DNA of 64,000 nt from Terriglobia bacterium (GTDB lineage: Bacteria > Acidobacteriota > Terriglobia > Terriglobales > Acidobacteriaceae), in the NCBI GenBank assembly GCA_020073185.1, contig JAIQFT010000008.1:1-64000 (forward strand), in the 5' to 3' direction. Numbering within the stretch: the stretch's first letter is position 1; the number at the start of each line of letters is the position of its first letter. Shown one piece after another: positions 16,113 to 24,910 of this stretch. The notes beneath the pieces are model-generated. The model was not told where the DNA came from. It made no database searches and was given only the letters and a program-made list of their open reading frames with translations. A program made the position numbers and the translations under genes.

Positions 16113-16454
16113 ATGAAGAAACTGTCAGTGCTGCTGGCGATGGTCTTGGCGTTCACCCTGACCACCATGGCTCAGTACGACCCATCCGCGGTGTACGATC
16201 CAAGGTCGGACGAATCCAGCCAGGCAAAGTCGAAGAAGGAAGCGACCATGACGGGCTGCCTGAGCGCGCAACCAGATGCCAGCGGCAGCTACACCCTTAC
16301 CAGCAACAAGAAGGTTATAAAGGTCGGGCCCGCGGACAAGGTGAAGGCCCATGCCGGACATACCGTGGAACTGACTGGCAAGTGGTCGGGAAGCGGGAAA
16401 GACAAGAGCCTCGAAGTCACCAACCTGAAACACATCGACACTACCTGCAAGTAA
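16113..16454 (+). CDS. Small exported DUF5818-like protein
   Basis: 113 residues from ATG at 16113, chosen because AAGGAGAGGA (16101-16110) lies at ideal spacing and a signal peptide follows (MKKLSVLLAMVLAFTLTTMAQ). The mature part has TGCLSAQPDASGSYTLTSN, VKAHAGHTVELTGKWSG and a final Cys, the pattern of the small acidobacterial DUF5818 family. Two cysteines (in GCL and TTCK) could form a disulfide. Function unknown; monocistronic with its own terminator. Confidence 0.8.
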   Translation: MKKLSVLLAMVLAFTLTTMAQYDPSAVYDPRSDESSQAKSKKEATMTGCLSAQPDASGSYTLTSNKKVIKVGPADKVKAHAGHTVELTGKWSGSGKDKSLEVTNLKHIDTTCK

Positions 16455-16503
16455 GTGCCGGCGGCGGCGCCATGTCTTCGTCCGCGTCACAGTAGAAAAA
16501 TTG

Positions 16504-16536
16504 CGCGCAGCTCGCATGGGCTGCGCGTTTTTCTTT
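16504..16536 (+). terminator. Rho-independent terminator
   Basis: Perfect 8-bp stem CGCGCAGC / GCTGCGCG with an 8-base loop followed by TTTTTCTTT. It ends the DUF5818-like gene. Confidence 0.88.
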
Positions 16537-16629
16537 GGCGGAGGCTCAAGGCACGAGCCACCAGGGGCACGTGTGCTCCAGACTGACGACCTGATGCTGT
16601 AAGGTATACGGCCTGCAGGAGTCACGAGC

Positions 16630-17127
16630 ATGGAGAAGCGCCAACGTCCGACGTTTGTGCTGTGCCCGCCTCGTCCCGGCGAGATGGGGTGGGTTGTCTC
16701 TCGCCATGGCGCGCTGTACGCGGAAGAAGAGGGTTACAACGACCAGTTCGAGGGCGTGGTGGCGCAGGTGGTGGCGGATTTTCTACGCTGCCACGACCCG
16801 GCCAAAGAGCGCTGCTGGATTGCGGAGACGAACGGCGCGCCGGTGGGGTCGGTGATGTTGGTAAGGAAATCACCGCGCGTGGCCAAGCTGCGGTTGCTGC
16901 TGGTGGAGCCTTCGGCCAGGGGCTTGGGCATTGGGTCGGCGCTGATTCGGGAGTGCATTGCGTTCGCGCGCCAGGCGGGGTACGGGAAGATGACGTTGTG
17001 GACGCACACAAACCTGCGCGCGGCACGGCGACTCTACCAGCAGGCCGGATTCCGGCTGGTGTCGGCGCAGCGCAATCCCAGTTTCGGCAGGAAGCTGGTG
17101 GATGAGACTTGGGAGTTGGAGCTGTGA
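16630..17127 (+). CDS. GNAT-family N-acetyltransferase
   Basis: 165 residues. GNAT fold: GSVMLVRKSPRVAKLRLLLVEPSARGLGIGSALIRECIAFARQ, in which RGLGIGSAL is the acetyl-CoA pyrophosphate loop (R/QxxGxG/A), then LWTHTNLRAARRLYQQAGFRLV. AGGAG lies about seven bases before the ATG. A few residues at the N-terminus (RPGEMGWVVSRHGALYAEEEG) match acetyltransferases that are often fused to MarR regulators; here the regulator part is absent. Substrate unknown. Confidence 0.9.
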   Translation: MEKRQRPTFVLCPPRPGEMGWVVSRHGALYAEEEGYNDQFEGVVAQVVADFLRCHDPAKERCWIAETNGAPVGSVMLVRKSPRVAKLRLLLVEPSARGLGIGSALIRECIAFARQAGYGKMTLWTHTNLRAARRLYQQAGFRLVSAQRNPSFGRKLVDETWELEL

Positions 17128-17130
17128 AGG

Positions 17131-18372
17131 CTAATCGGTCCAGCGGCGGAAGACGAGGCAGCCGTTGGTGCCGCCGAAGCCGAAGGAATTCGAGACGGCG
17201 AATTCGAAATTGGCCTGGCGCGCGTGCAGCGGGATGTAGTCGAGGTCGCAACCCTCGTCGGGATCTTCCAGATTGATGGTCGGCGGGAGCATCTGATCGC
17301 GCAGGGCGAGCACCGTGATGCCGGCTTCCAGTCCGCCGGCCCCGCCCAGAAGATGGCCGGTGCTCGACTTGGTGGAGCTGACGGCGAGCTTGTAGGCGTG
17401 GTCGCCGAAGGCACGCTTGATGGCCAGGGTTTCGAGGCGGTCGCCCATGTCGGTGGAAGTGCCGTGGGCGTTGATGTAGCCGACCTGCTCGGGACGGATC
17501 CTGGCGTCGTTGAGCGCGTTCACCATTACGCGATAGCCGCCCTCGCCCTCGGGCGCCGGCTGGGTGATGTGGTTGGCGTCGGCGCTCATGCCATAGCCGA
17601 CAATTTCCGCCAGAATCCTCGCGCCGCGATTGCGGGCGTGCTCCAGCTCTTCCAGGATCAGGATGCCGGCGCCTTCTCCGATGACGAAGCCGTCGCGTCC
17701 CTTGTCCCAGGGACGGCTGGCCTTTTCCGGATCGTCATTGCGGGTGGAGAGGGCGCGCATGGCAGCAAAGCCGCCGACGCCCATGGGAGTAATAGCAGCC
17801 TCGGCGCCGCCCGCAATCATGACGTCGGCGTCGCAGCGGGCGATGATCTTGAAGGCGTCGCCGATGGAGTGCGCGCTGGAAGTGCAGGCGGTGGAGGTGC
17901 ACTCGTTCGGCCCCCTGGCGTTGTAGCGGATGCTGACGTGTCCCGCAGCGAGGTTGGCGATGGCGCCCGGAATGAAGAAGGGCGAGATCTTGCGCGGGCC
18001 GCCCTCGAGCAGGTTCCTGTGTTCGCGCTCGATGACGTCGAATCCGCCGATGCCGCTGCCGATGTGGACGCCGACGCGGTTCGCGTTTTCCTGCGAGATC
18101 TGCAAGCCCGAGCTCTTGATGGCCTCATCCGACACGGCGATGGCGAAGTGGATGAAGCGCCCCATTTTCTTGACTTGTTTTTTCTCGATGAACTGCAGCG
18201 GGTCGAAGTTGCGGACTTCGCCGGCAATCTGGGAGGCAAACTGCGAGGCGTCGAACTGCTGGATTTTCTCCACGCCGCTCTTGCCGGCCAGCAGGTTGCG
18301 CCAGACTTCCTCGGTGGTGTTGCCGGTCCCGCAGAGAAGACCGATGCCGGTGACTACGACCCTGCGCCCCAA
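17131..18372 (-). CDS. fabF: Beta-ketoacyl-ACP synthase II FabF
   Basis: 413 residues, normal length. Elongates acyl-ACP in type II fatty-acid synthesis. Catalytic residues are visible: nucleophile Cys in STACTSSAHS, His in NAHGTSTDMGD and His in KSSTGHLLGGAGG, with the C-terminal NSFGFGGTNG loop. The start is TTG at 18372 with GGGGAG eight bases upstream. It follows acpP by about 140 bases in the same direction, the common acpP-fabF order. Confidence 0.97.
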   Translation of the reverse strand: MGRRVVVTGIGLLCGTGNTTEEVWRNLLAGKSGVEKIQQFDASQFASQIAGEVRNFDPLQFIEKKQVKKMGRFIHFAIAVSDEAIKSSGLQISQENANRVGVHIGSGIGGFDVIEREHRNLLEGGPRKISPFFIPGAIANLAAGHVSIRYNARGPNECTSTACTSSAHSIGDAFKIIARCDADVMIAGGAEAAITPMGVGGFAAMRALSTRNDDPEKASRPWDKGRDGFVIGEGAGILILEELEHARNRGARILAEIVGYGMSADANHITQPAPEGEGGYRVMVNALNDARIRPEQVGYINAHGTSTDMGDRLETLAIKRAFGDHAYKLAVSSTKSSTGHLLGGAGGLEAGITVLALRDQMLPPTINLEDPDEGCDLDYIPLHARQANFEFAVSNSFGFGGTNGCLVFRRWTD

Positions 18373-18516
18373 ATTACGTGCTCCCCGCGATCAGGTGAGA
18401 GTTGATGGAATATTCATTCTTCAAGGCTCGCCGGCCTATCGGTCTGTCGAACAGCAACGGCCAGAGACCGACAAACGCCTAGACCTAGCGCACGAACATC
18501 GCAGCTTGCAGGCGTG

Positions 18517-18765
18517 CTACTGCTTGCTGACCTTGGCGTTCTTGCCGATGTAGTCCACGGCGTCCTGCACGGTGCGGATCTTTTCCGCGTCCTCGTCAGG
18601 GATCTCGATGTCGAACGCCTCTTCAAACGCCATTACCAGCTCTACGGTGTCGAGCGAATCGGCGCCGAGGTCGTCCACGAAGGAAGCGTTGGAGGTGACT
18701 TCGGCCTCGTCCACACCGAGCTGTTCCACAATGATCTGTTTGACCTTCTCTTCTACCTGCGCCAT
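18517..18765 (-). CDS. acpP: Acyl carrier protein
   Basis: 82 residues from ATG at 18765, preceded by GGAGGG at seven-base spacing (a longer frame reaches 18792 but lacks such a site). The phosphopantetheine serine lies in [21 protein letters not shown], the canonical DSL motif. Strongly acidic, as expected. Carries acyl chains for FabF, encoded next. Confidence 0.96.
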   Translation of the reverse strand: MAQVEEKVKQIIVEQLGVDEAEVTSNASFVDDLGADSLDTVELVMAFEEAFDIEIPDEDAEKIRTVQDAVDYIGKNAKVSKQ

Positions 18766-18920
18766 CTGGCGGCCCTCCATCTGCTCAATCAACCATCTAG
18801 TTTACAAACTCCTAAGTCTACTGGTGACGATTCTGCCTGTAAAGCAAGTGGGGATGGTACATGGCGGGGTGAGGAGCGTCAATGCGCGCTCCAGGCTCCA
18901 ATTCGAGCTGTTGCTGACCG

Positions 18921-19805
18921 TCAGTTGGTGCCGCTGCCGGCGCCGGCGGAACCGGAGGCGCCGCTTTCCGATTGCACCTGGGCCATGCTCTTGGCTTCGT
19001 AGCGTTCGTGGTAGACGTCCACCACGGCGCGTCCGAGCAGGCGAGTCTGGGCCACCGAATGGACGTGAGTGGGCAGGCTGAAAGGGCCGAAGTCGGCGTA
19101 GTCTTGCACGAATTCGATTTTCTTCACGAACAACGAGGGAGCCTTGACCATCGCGCCTTCGGCACGGCGCAGGCGTCCGGTGGCGGCGTCAATCAGGATG
19201 CGCCCTTTGAACAGCCCCATGCGCTTGTGCCGCGGCTTGACCTGGTAGGTGTACATGAGGTGGCCGTCGAGAACCTCTACGCCCTTGAAGCTGTACTTGT
19301 AATTGTCGGCGGTGATGGCGGTCAGCGCGCCTTCGCCCTTCTGCACGCGCTCCACTTCGGACTGCAGCAGGCGGGCGATGATGTTGGTCTTCACGAAGCC
19401 GTCGCCGGCGAAGTGCATGGCGGCAAAGGCCAGCGTCCGCGGCGCCTGGTAGCTGCGGCGCAGTTCGAACTTGCCGTGCTGCGCCGAGCTAGGCAGGTCG
19501 GCCTCGATGATGGTGGCGTCGGAGTAGGCGCCGAGATCCTTGAGCTGCTGCTGGGCGAAACCAAGATATGCGGTCAGCGCCAGGTCGGGCGACATGCGCG
19601 GCAACCTCGGCGCCAGGTTGTTGTCCAGAGCAGGCGAGAGCTCGGACAGGCTACGGTCCTCCAAGGCGGGAGCGTCGCCGTACGGCGCATGCGTGCTGGC
19701 TGCGCGCACGAGGTAAAAATCTCGGGCAGTGGAATCCTGCGCCGGCGCTCCCGCGGCGGCGATGAAAAGCAAAATTCCCCCGATGATTGCGCTACACCGT
19801 TTCAT
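18921..19805 (-). CDS. Exported protein of unknown function (LolA/RseB-like character)
   Basis: 294 residues from ATG at 19805, chosen because it starts a clear signal peptide (MKRCSAIIGGILLFIAAAGAPA); the frame extends upstream without a plausible N-terminus. The mature part is beta-rich with LRRSYQAPRTLAFAAMHFAGDGF, YKYSFKGVEVLDGHLMYTYQVKP and KGRILIDAATGRLRRAEG, which recalls the outer-membrane lipoprotein-sorting (LolA/RseB) fold. The C-terminus is Ser/Gly/Ala-rich. The assignment is tentative. Confidence 0.7.
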   Translation of the reverse strand: MKRCSAIIGGILLFIAAAGAPAQDSTARDFYLVRAASTHAPYGDAPALEDRSLSELSPALDNNLAPRLPRMSPDLALTAYLGFAQQQLKDLGAYSDATIIEADLPSSAQHGKFELRRSYQAPRTLAFAAMHFAGDGFVKTNIIARLLQSEVERVQKGEGALTAITADNYKYSFKGVEVLDGHLMYTYQVKPRHKRMGLFKGRILIDAATGRLRRAEGAMVKAPSLFVKKIEFVQDYADFGPFSLPTHVHSVAQTRLLGRAVVDVYHERYEAKSMAQVQSESGASGSAGAGSGTN

Positions 19806-20023
19806 TGGAATGAACAACACCCTGTAAGAAGACCGCAACAGAGTACCGCATTTTCGGCGACTCGTGAAGTTCCGAAGGTAACCGGCTTCACGCCCTCCCT
19901 TCAATCGGAATATTAGATTCCCCGCATTCGTTTTGGTTTCAGGCCGACATCGGAAATGCATTGGCGGTGTGATGTTCAGATCCGTGTTGCGCCTCGCGCC
20001 TGACCCTGCGATGATGCCGCCGC

Positions 20024-21610
20024 ATGTCCGAAGAAAATAATTTGCCACCGCCGCCGAGCCGGGCTGGAGCAAGTCCGGCGATCGAGGTTTATGCCGTGTA
20101 CGGCGCCGAGCCCGAGGTCCAGGCCTATGCCATGGCGAAGTATTCGCGCTCGGCGCTCTCGATGAAGGAGTCGCTGCGCGAGATCAACGAACAGAAAGCG
20201 GAAAAATTCCTCAACACTTTCTATTTTCAGTACGGCCACCGCTCGATTGCCGACCTGGCGCACATCGCGATCGCGGTGGAGAAGCTGTCGATCCTGGCGG
20301 CGGTGGCGCTGGTGGATGAGCAGCGCTGGGATGGGCAGGAGCGCTCCACCCGTTACCAGGACTTCAAGCGCGGCGGATGCTTCGCCCCCGATTTCACCGG
20401 CCTGGAAATGTGTGAACTGCGCTATCGCGACACCATCGCCATGCTGATGACGGAATACGAGGCTTTGTCGGAGAGCATGTGGCGATACCTTGCGTCAAAG
20501 ACACCCAGGCCCGCAGACATGAAGCAGGAAGCGTACGAGCGGACCCTGCGCGCGCGCGCCTTCGACATTTCGCGCTACCTGCTGCCGCTGGCAACCAACA
20601 CGTCGGTGGGACAGATCGTGAATGCGCGCACGCTGGAAACACAGATCGCGCGCCTGTTGTCGCACACGCACCCGGAAGTTCGGCATTTGGGCGAGTTACT
20701 GAAGCAGGCGGCGAAGGAGCCGGCGTACAACGTCAACGAAGTGCGCTATCGCGAGTTGATCGAGGACGCCAAGGCGTACGACGAGATATGGGCCAAGCAG
20801 CTTCGGGAGGACATTCTCAAGCCGGTGCGTGTCGCGCCGACACTGGTGAAGTACGCGGAAGCGAATCCGTACGAGACAGAAACGCGGAAGGAACTACGCC
20901 AGGCGGCCGTGGAGTTAATGGCAGCCGCGGACATCGCGCAGGCACCGGCAGTGGACCTACTGGACGACGAGCCGCTGGAAACCGAGCTCGCGACCACGCT
21001 GCTGTATGAGCACTGCCATTTTCCGTACCGGCAGATTCGCGAGCGGGTGGAGGCGCTGGAGGAGAAGCGTCGGCAGGAAATCATTGACCTTGGCGTGAAG
21101 CATCGCGGGGAACACGATGAGATGCTGCGGGCGTTTCATGCGGGGCAGAAATTCCGCTTCGACATCCTGATGGACATCGGCGGCTTCCGCGACATGCACC
21201 GGCACCGTCGCTGCACGCAAATCGGACAGGAGTTCACCGCCGTGCACGGCTTCGACATGCCGGACGATGTGCGCGCCGCGGGAGTGGAGGAGCGCTACAC
21301 GGAGGCCATGCAGCGGGCGGCGGCAACGGTGGAGCACGTCCGCGGTGAGTTGCAGCGCGCCGGCCGCGACGATGCCGGAGCCAGTTCGCAATACCTGATT
21401 CCGCTCGGCTACCGCAAGCGCACGCTGTTCAAGATGGATTTTGCCGAGGCAGTGTACATCGCCGAGCTGCGCACCGGCCCGGGCGGGCATTTTTCCTATC
21501 GCCGCGTGGCCTACCAGATGTATGAGTCGGTAGCTCGCAGGCACCCGGCGCTGGGCGCTCTGATCCGCGTGCACGACGTGAGCCAGCCAGTGGATTTGCT
21601 GCAAAGGTAG
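20024..21610 (+). CDS. Double-length ThyX-like protein (FAD-dependent thymidylate synthase family)
   Basis: 528 residues, about twice the usual 220-250 of ThyX. The N-terminal half has FQYGHRSIADLAHIAIAVEK and ERSTRYQDF, aligning with the SxRY end of the ThyX motif RHRx7S, but the RHR position reads DEQ (about 98-100; Ser at about 108). The C-terminal half has DMHRHRRCTQIGQEFTAV, with RHR at about 393-395 but Glu where Ser is expected. So each half keeps a different part of the active-site motif. It may be a tandem fusion in which the two halves form composite sites, or a relative with another function. No thyA is visible nearby. Confidence 0.75.
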   Translation: MSEENNLPPPPSRAGASPAIEVYAVYGAEPEVQAYAMAKYSRSALSMKESLREINEQKAEKFLNTFYFQYGHRSIADLAHIAIAVEKLSILAAVALVDEQRWDGQERSTRYQDFKRGGCFAPDFTGLEMCELRYRDTIAMLMTEYEALSESMWRYLASKTPRPADMKQEAYERTLRARAFDISRYLLPLATNTSVGQIVNARTLETQIARLLSHTHPEVRHLGELLKQAAKEPAYNVNEVRYRELIEDAKAYDEIWAKQLREDILKPVRVAPTLVKYAEANPYETETRKELRQAAVELMAAADIAQAPAVDLLDDEPLETELATTLLYEHCHFPYRQIRERVEALEEKRRQEIIDLGVKHRGEHDEMLRAFHAGQKFRFDILMDIGGFRDMHRHRRCTQIGQEFTAVHGFDMPDDVRAAGVEERYTEAMQRAAATVEHVRGELQRAGRDDAGASSQYLIPLGYRKRTLFKMDFAEAVYIAELRTGPGGHFSYRRVAYQMYESVARRHPALGALIRVHDVSQPVDLLQR

Positions 21611-21615
21611 GGGTC

Positions 21616-21876
21616 ATGAGTAAGGAGGATCGGGAACGCGACCTGCAGGACGTTTTGCGCGAAGAGCGCAGCCGCGGGAGGAAACGGCACGTTGACATCG
21701 AGGCGGAGAGGCAACAAAAGCAAGAGAAGGATGCTGTGCGCGAGGTGTTCCGCCACGGCACAGAACAGCAGTTCCGGGATTTGATGCGTTTGTTAGAGTT
21801 TTCTGAAGAGGAGATCGGCGAAAAGGTTAAGGCCTTTCGCGCCGCGCGCGCCGAACGCTGGCCGCCAAGTTCATGA
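21616..21876 (+). CDS. Small charged hypothetical protein
   Basis: 86 residues, begins six bases after the ThyX-like gene, so probably co-transcribed. Composition is dominated by Arg, Glu and Lys with a helical pattern (RERDLQDVLREERSRG, QFRDLMRLLEFSEEEIGEKVKAFR). No family recognised. Its last 50 bases overlap the convergent small gene at 21827-22009. Confidence 0.5.
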   Translation: MSKEDRERDLQDVLREERSRGRKRHVDIEAERQQKQEKDAVREVFRHGTEQQFRDLMRLLEFSEEEIGEKVKAFRAARAERWPPSS

Positions 21877-22009
21877 TCTTCTTGTGCCGCTCAGCTCTTT
21901 CTTCTGGGGGCAGCTTGGCGAGGCGCTTCTGACCCTCCCTTGCGATTTCCGCCGCAAGGCGATCAATGCTCCCGGTGGCAGATGTTGGTCTCTTGGGAAC
22001 CGTCGCCAT
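21827..22009 (-). CDS. Small basic hypothetical protein
   Basis: 60 residues from ATG at 22009 (a GTG at 22033 is possible). Helical and Ala/Arg/Glu-rich: SIDRLAAEIAREGQKRLAKL, PPEERAERHKKIMNLAASVRRA. No clear ribosome site. Converges with and overlaps the gene at 21616-21876; one of the two may be spurious. Confidence 0.4.
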   Translation of the reverse strand: MATVPKRPTSATGSIDRLAAEIAREGQKRLAKLPPEERAERHKKIMNLAASVRRARRERP

Positions 22010-22091
22010 AGGTACATGATAAATCGTCCGCACGATTAATCAATACGGTATCGCATGTCTTGCAGGTTGAAGATCGCCTGTGACGCATGAA

Positions 22092-22676
22092 TCACTGGTG
22101 CCGCTCAACGATTTCCCACCACAGCAATTTCTGCCATTCCAGAAAAACATTCTTCACGATCGTGCGCTCCGTCCACCAGTGCGGCACCGACAGCAGCCCG
22201 TTGTCGGCAGCAGCGGCGGTCCAGGTGTAGCGCGGATAGCACTTGCGGGCGACAGAAAGCGCGCGGCGGGTGTGGAAGTCGGAGGTCACGATCATCAGCG
22301 TGCGCGCGGAGCCCGGCTGAAAGCAGGTGATTGCCGACTGCAATTCCAGGCGCGTCGAGTCGCCGGTGGTGGGGCAAACCTTGACCGCGAGACCTTCGGC
22401 GGTGCGGCTCACGAATTCCGTGGCCATCTGCGCCGGAGTGCGGCCATAAGCAATAGCGTTGCTGCGCGCATCGAGCAGCATGCCGGGCGCGTAGCCGGCG
22501 CGCAACAGCTCGATGCCTTTCCAGTAGCGGAGGTCGTCGGTGTCGCCGGCGAGGACGATGATGAGGTCGGAGCGCTGCGGAGCGTTGATCACCAGCGCCG
22601 GGCCCGCGTAGCGTAAGCCCAGCAGCAGCAGTGCGATGACGCAGATCGCCAGCCCGGCCTTGAAAAGAAAGCGCAT
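22092..22676 (-). CDS. YdcF/DUF218-family membrane-anchored protein
   Basis: 194 residues from ATG at 22676, where a membrane segment begins (FLFKAGLAICVIALLLLGL); the longer frame to 22748 adds a Cys/Arg-rich stretch unlikely to be real. DUF218 features: DLIIVLAGDTDDLRYWKGIELLRAGYAPGMLL, ELQSAITCFQPGSARTLMIVTSDFHTRRAL. YdcF-like proteins are linked to envelope polysaccharide metabolism, but the reaction is undefined. Divergent from recA. Confidence 0.82.
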   Translation of the reverse strand: MRFLFKAGLAICVIALLLLGLRYAGPALVINAPQRSDLIIVLAGDTDDLRYWKGIELLRAGYAPGMLLDARSNAIAYGRTPAQMATEFVSRTAEGLAVKVCPTTGDSTRLELQSAITCFQPGSARTLMIVTSDFHTRRALSVARKCYPRYTWTAAAADNGLLSVPHWWTERTIVKNVFLEWQKLLWWEIVERHQ

Positions 22677-22756
22677 CTTGCGGCGGCAGCAACAATATAC
22701 ACGGAGTCTGCGGGCGACCGGCGTGCTCAGATGTTCCACGTGGAGCAAATGTGGAG

Positions 22757-22798
22757 ATTCGCTTTTTGTTCGCTAACACGGAAGATCGGCAGTATAAT
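22757..22798 (+). promoter_or_regulatory. recA promoter with possible LexA-type direct repeat
   Basis: TATAAT at 22793-22798 is a strong -10 box. Upstream is ATTCGCT-TTTT-GTTCGCT (22757-22774), which matches the GTTC-N7-GTTC LexA site style of alphaproteobacteria with one mismatch, and its second copy overlaps the -35 position. SOS control of recA is usual; this exact site is inferred. Confidence 0.45.
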
Positions 22799-22926
22799 CG
22801 GCCAGCCTTAGAACGGGAATGTGGCCAGCGGGCGGCAACAATTTCAGGGCTGCGGAGCGGCTTTCTGCGTTAACCTGCGGAGTCCTCATTATTCCCCATC
22901 AATTGGCGTCAATACGGAGCGGACTT

Positions 22927-24021
<1,095 letters not shown>

Positions 24022-24038
24022 AGGAAGGCGCGGCTTTT

Positions 24039-24116
24039 CTCGTGCAGGCAATCGAAGAAGCAGACGAGGTCGTACTGGCGGTCCTCGAGATCCTTGGCTT
24101 CGCGTAGCTTTTCCGT
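24039..24116 (-). pseudogene. Fragment of a SAM-dependent methyltransferase gene
   Basis: On the minus strand a short stretch reads KLREAKDLEDRQYDLVCFFD then CLHE, matching the motif-III area (YDLVxFFDCLHDMGDP) of a class I methyltransferase family often fused to helix-turn-helix domains. Nothing before or after it in the frame belongs to that family, and the rest of 24022-24340 between recA and coaD holds no other gene. It appears to be a decayed remnant. Confidence 0.4.
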
Positions 24117-24340
24117 TCCTTCCACCGCGCTGTGGACGGCTACTTGCGTGCCACGCTGCACAGGCGAGGGGCGCGTGTGCCACACTTTCCAGTTTGGGAC
24201 CCCATCGTATTGCGCTCCCGGCGGCGCGCTTTTGATTGCTCCGGAGATGCGTGGAGGCTTAGAATTTTGGCTCGAATAATCAGCCACCTTTTGCATCGCG
24301 AAGCGTAGGCATTCATGTACATCTTGTTCACCGAGGCCAA

Positions 24341-24910
24341 TTGAAGCACGTCATCGCCATTTACCCGGGCACGTTTGATCCTCCGACCAACGGGCATCTC
24401 GACCTCATCCAACGCGGCAGCAAGATTTTTGACGAGCTCATCGTCGCCCTCCTGCACAACCCGGAGAAAGAGCCGGCGCTGTTTTCGCTGGCCGAGCGTC
24501 GCGCCATGCTGGAGTCGTTGACCAAGCAATTTGATAACGTGCGCGTGGACACCTTCGGCGGATTGCTGGTGGACTACGCCATGCGCGTGGGTGCGCGGGC
24601 CCTGCTGCGCGGCATTCGCGCCATCAGCGACTACGAGTACGAGCTGCAGATGGCGCTGATGAACCGCAAGCTTGACCCCAGACTGGAAACCGTGTTCATG
24701 ATGCCGGCGGAAACCTATTCCTACGTCAGCTCGCGGCTGGTGAAGGAGATCGTGCAGTTGGGCGGCTCGGTGCACGGGCTTATCCCCGATTTGGTGGAAA
24801 CGAGACTGCACGAGAAAGTCAACGGCGGCAACCCTGGTCTTCGGTCTTCCGTCGTCAGTCATCAGGAAAGCAAAACCCCAAAACGCCCAAGGCGAGGAAG
24901 GAGGAAGTAA
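24341..24910 (+). CDS. coaD: Phosphopantetheine adenylyltransferase CoaD
   Basis: 189 residues, TTG start, CGAGG a few bases upstream. Catalyses the fourth step of CoA synthesis. Motifs: YPGTFDPPTNGHLDLIQRG (nucleotidyltransferase HxGH-type), LLRGIRAISDYEYELQMALMNRKL, TVFMMPAETYSYVSSRLVKEIVQLGG. The usual protein ends near LVPxxV; here about 30 extra basic residues follow (ending RPRRGRRK), encoded partly by a 7-nt-period array at 24836-24863. Its stop overlaps the next start by one base. Confidence 0.95.
   Translation: MKHVIAIYPGTFDPPTNGHLDLIQRGSKIFDELIVALLHNPEKEPALFSLAERRAMLESLTKQFDNVRVDTFGGLLVDYAMRVGARALLRGIRAISDYEYELQMALMNRKLDPRLETVFMMPAETYSYVSSRLVKEIVQLGGSVHGLIPDLVETRLHEKVNGGNPGLRSSVVSHQESKTPKRPRRGRRK
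24836..24863. repeat. 7-nt-period array in the coaD 3' end
   Basis: Heptamers GGTCTTC, GGTCTTC, CGTCGTC, AGTCATC. It encodes part of the non-conserved C-terminal extension of CoaD. Confidence 0.6.

Noticed and set aside
22819-22926. RecA beginning at 22819
   Set aside because: The extra 36 residues match no RecA; ATG at 22927 starts the conserved MADEKARAL-type N-terminus with GGAG upstream.
24140-24862. 240-codon minus-strand frame opposite coaD
   Set aside because: Antisense to a well-supported gene with no motifs; only the separate methyltransferase-like fragment near 24039-24116 looked meaningful.
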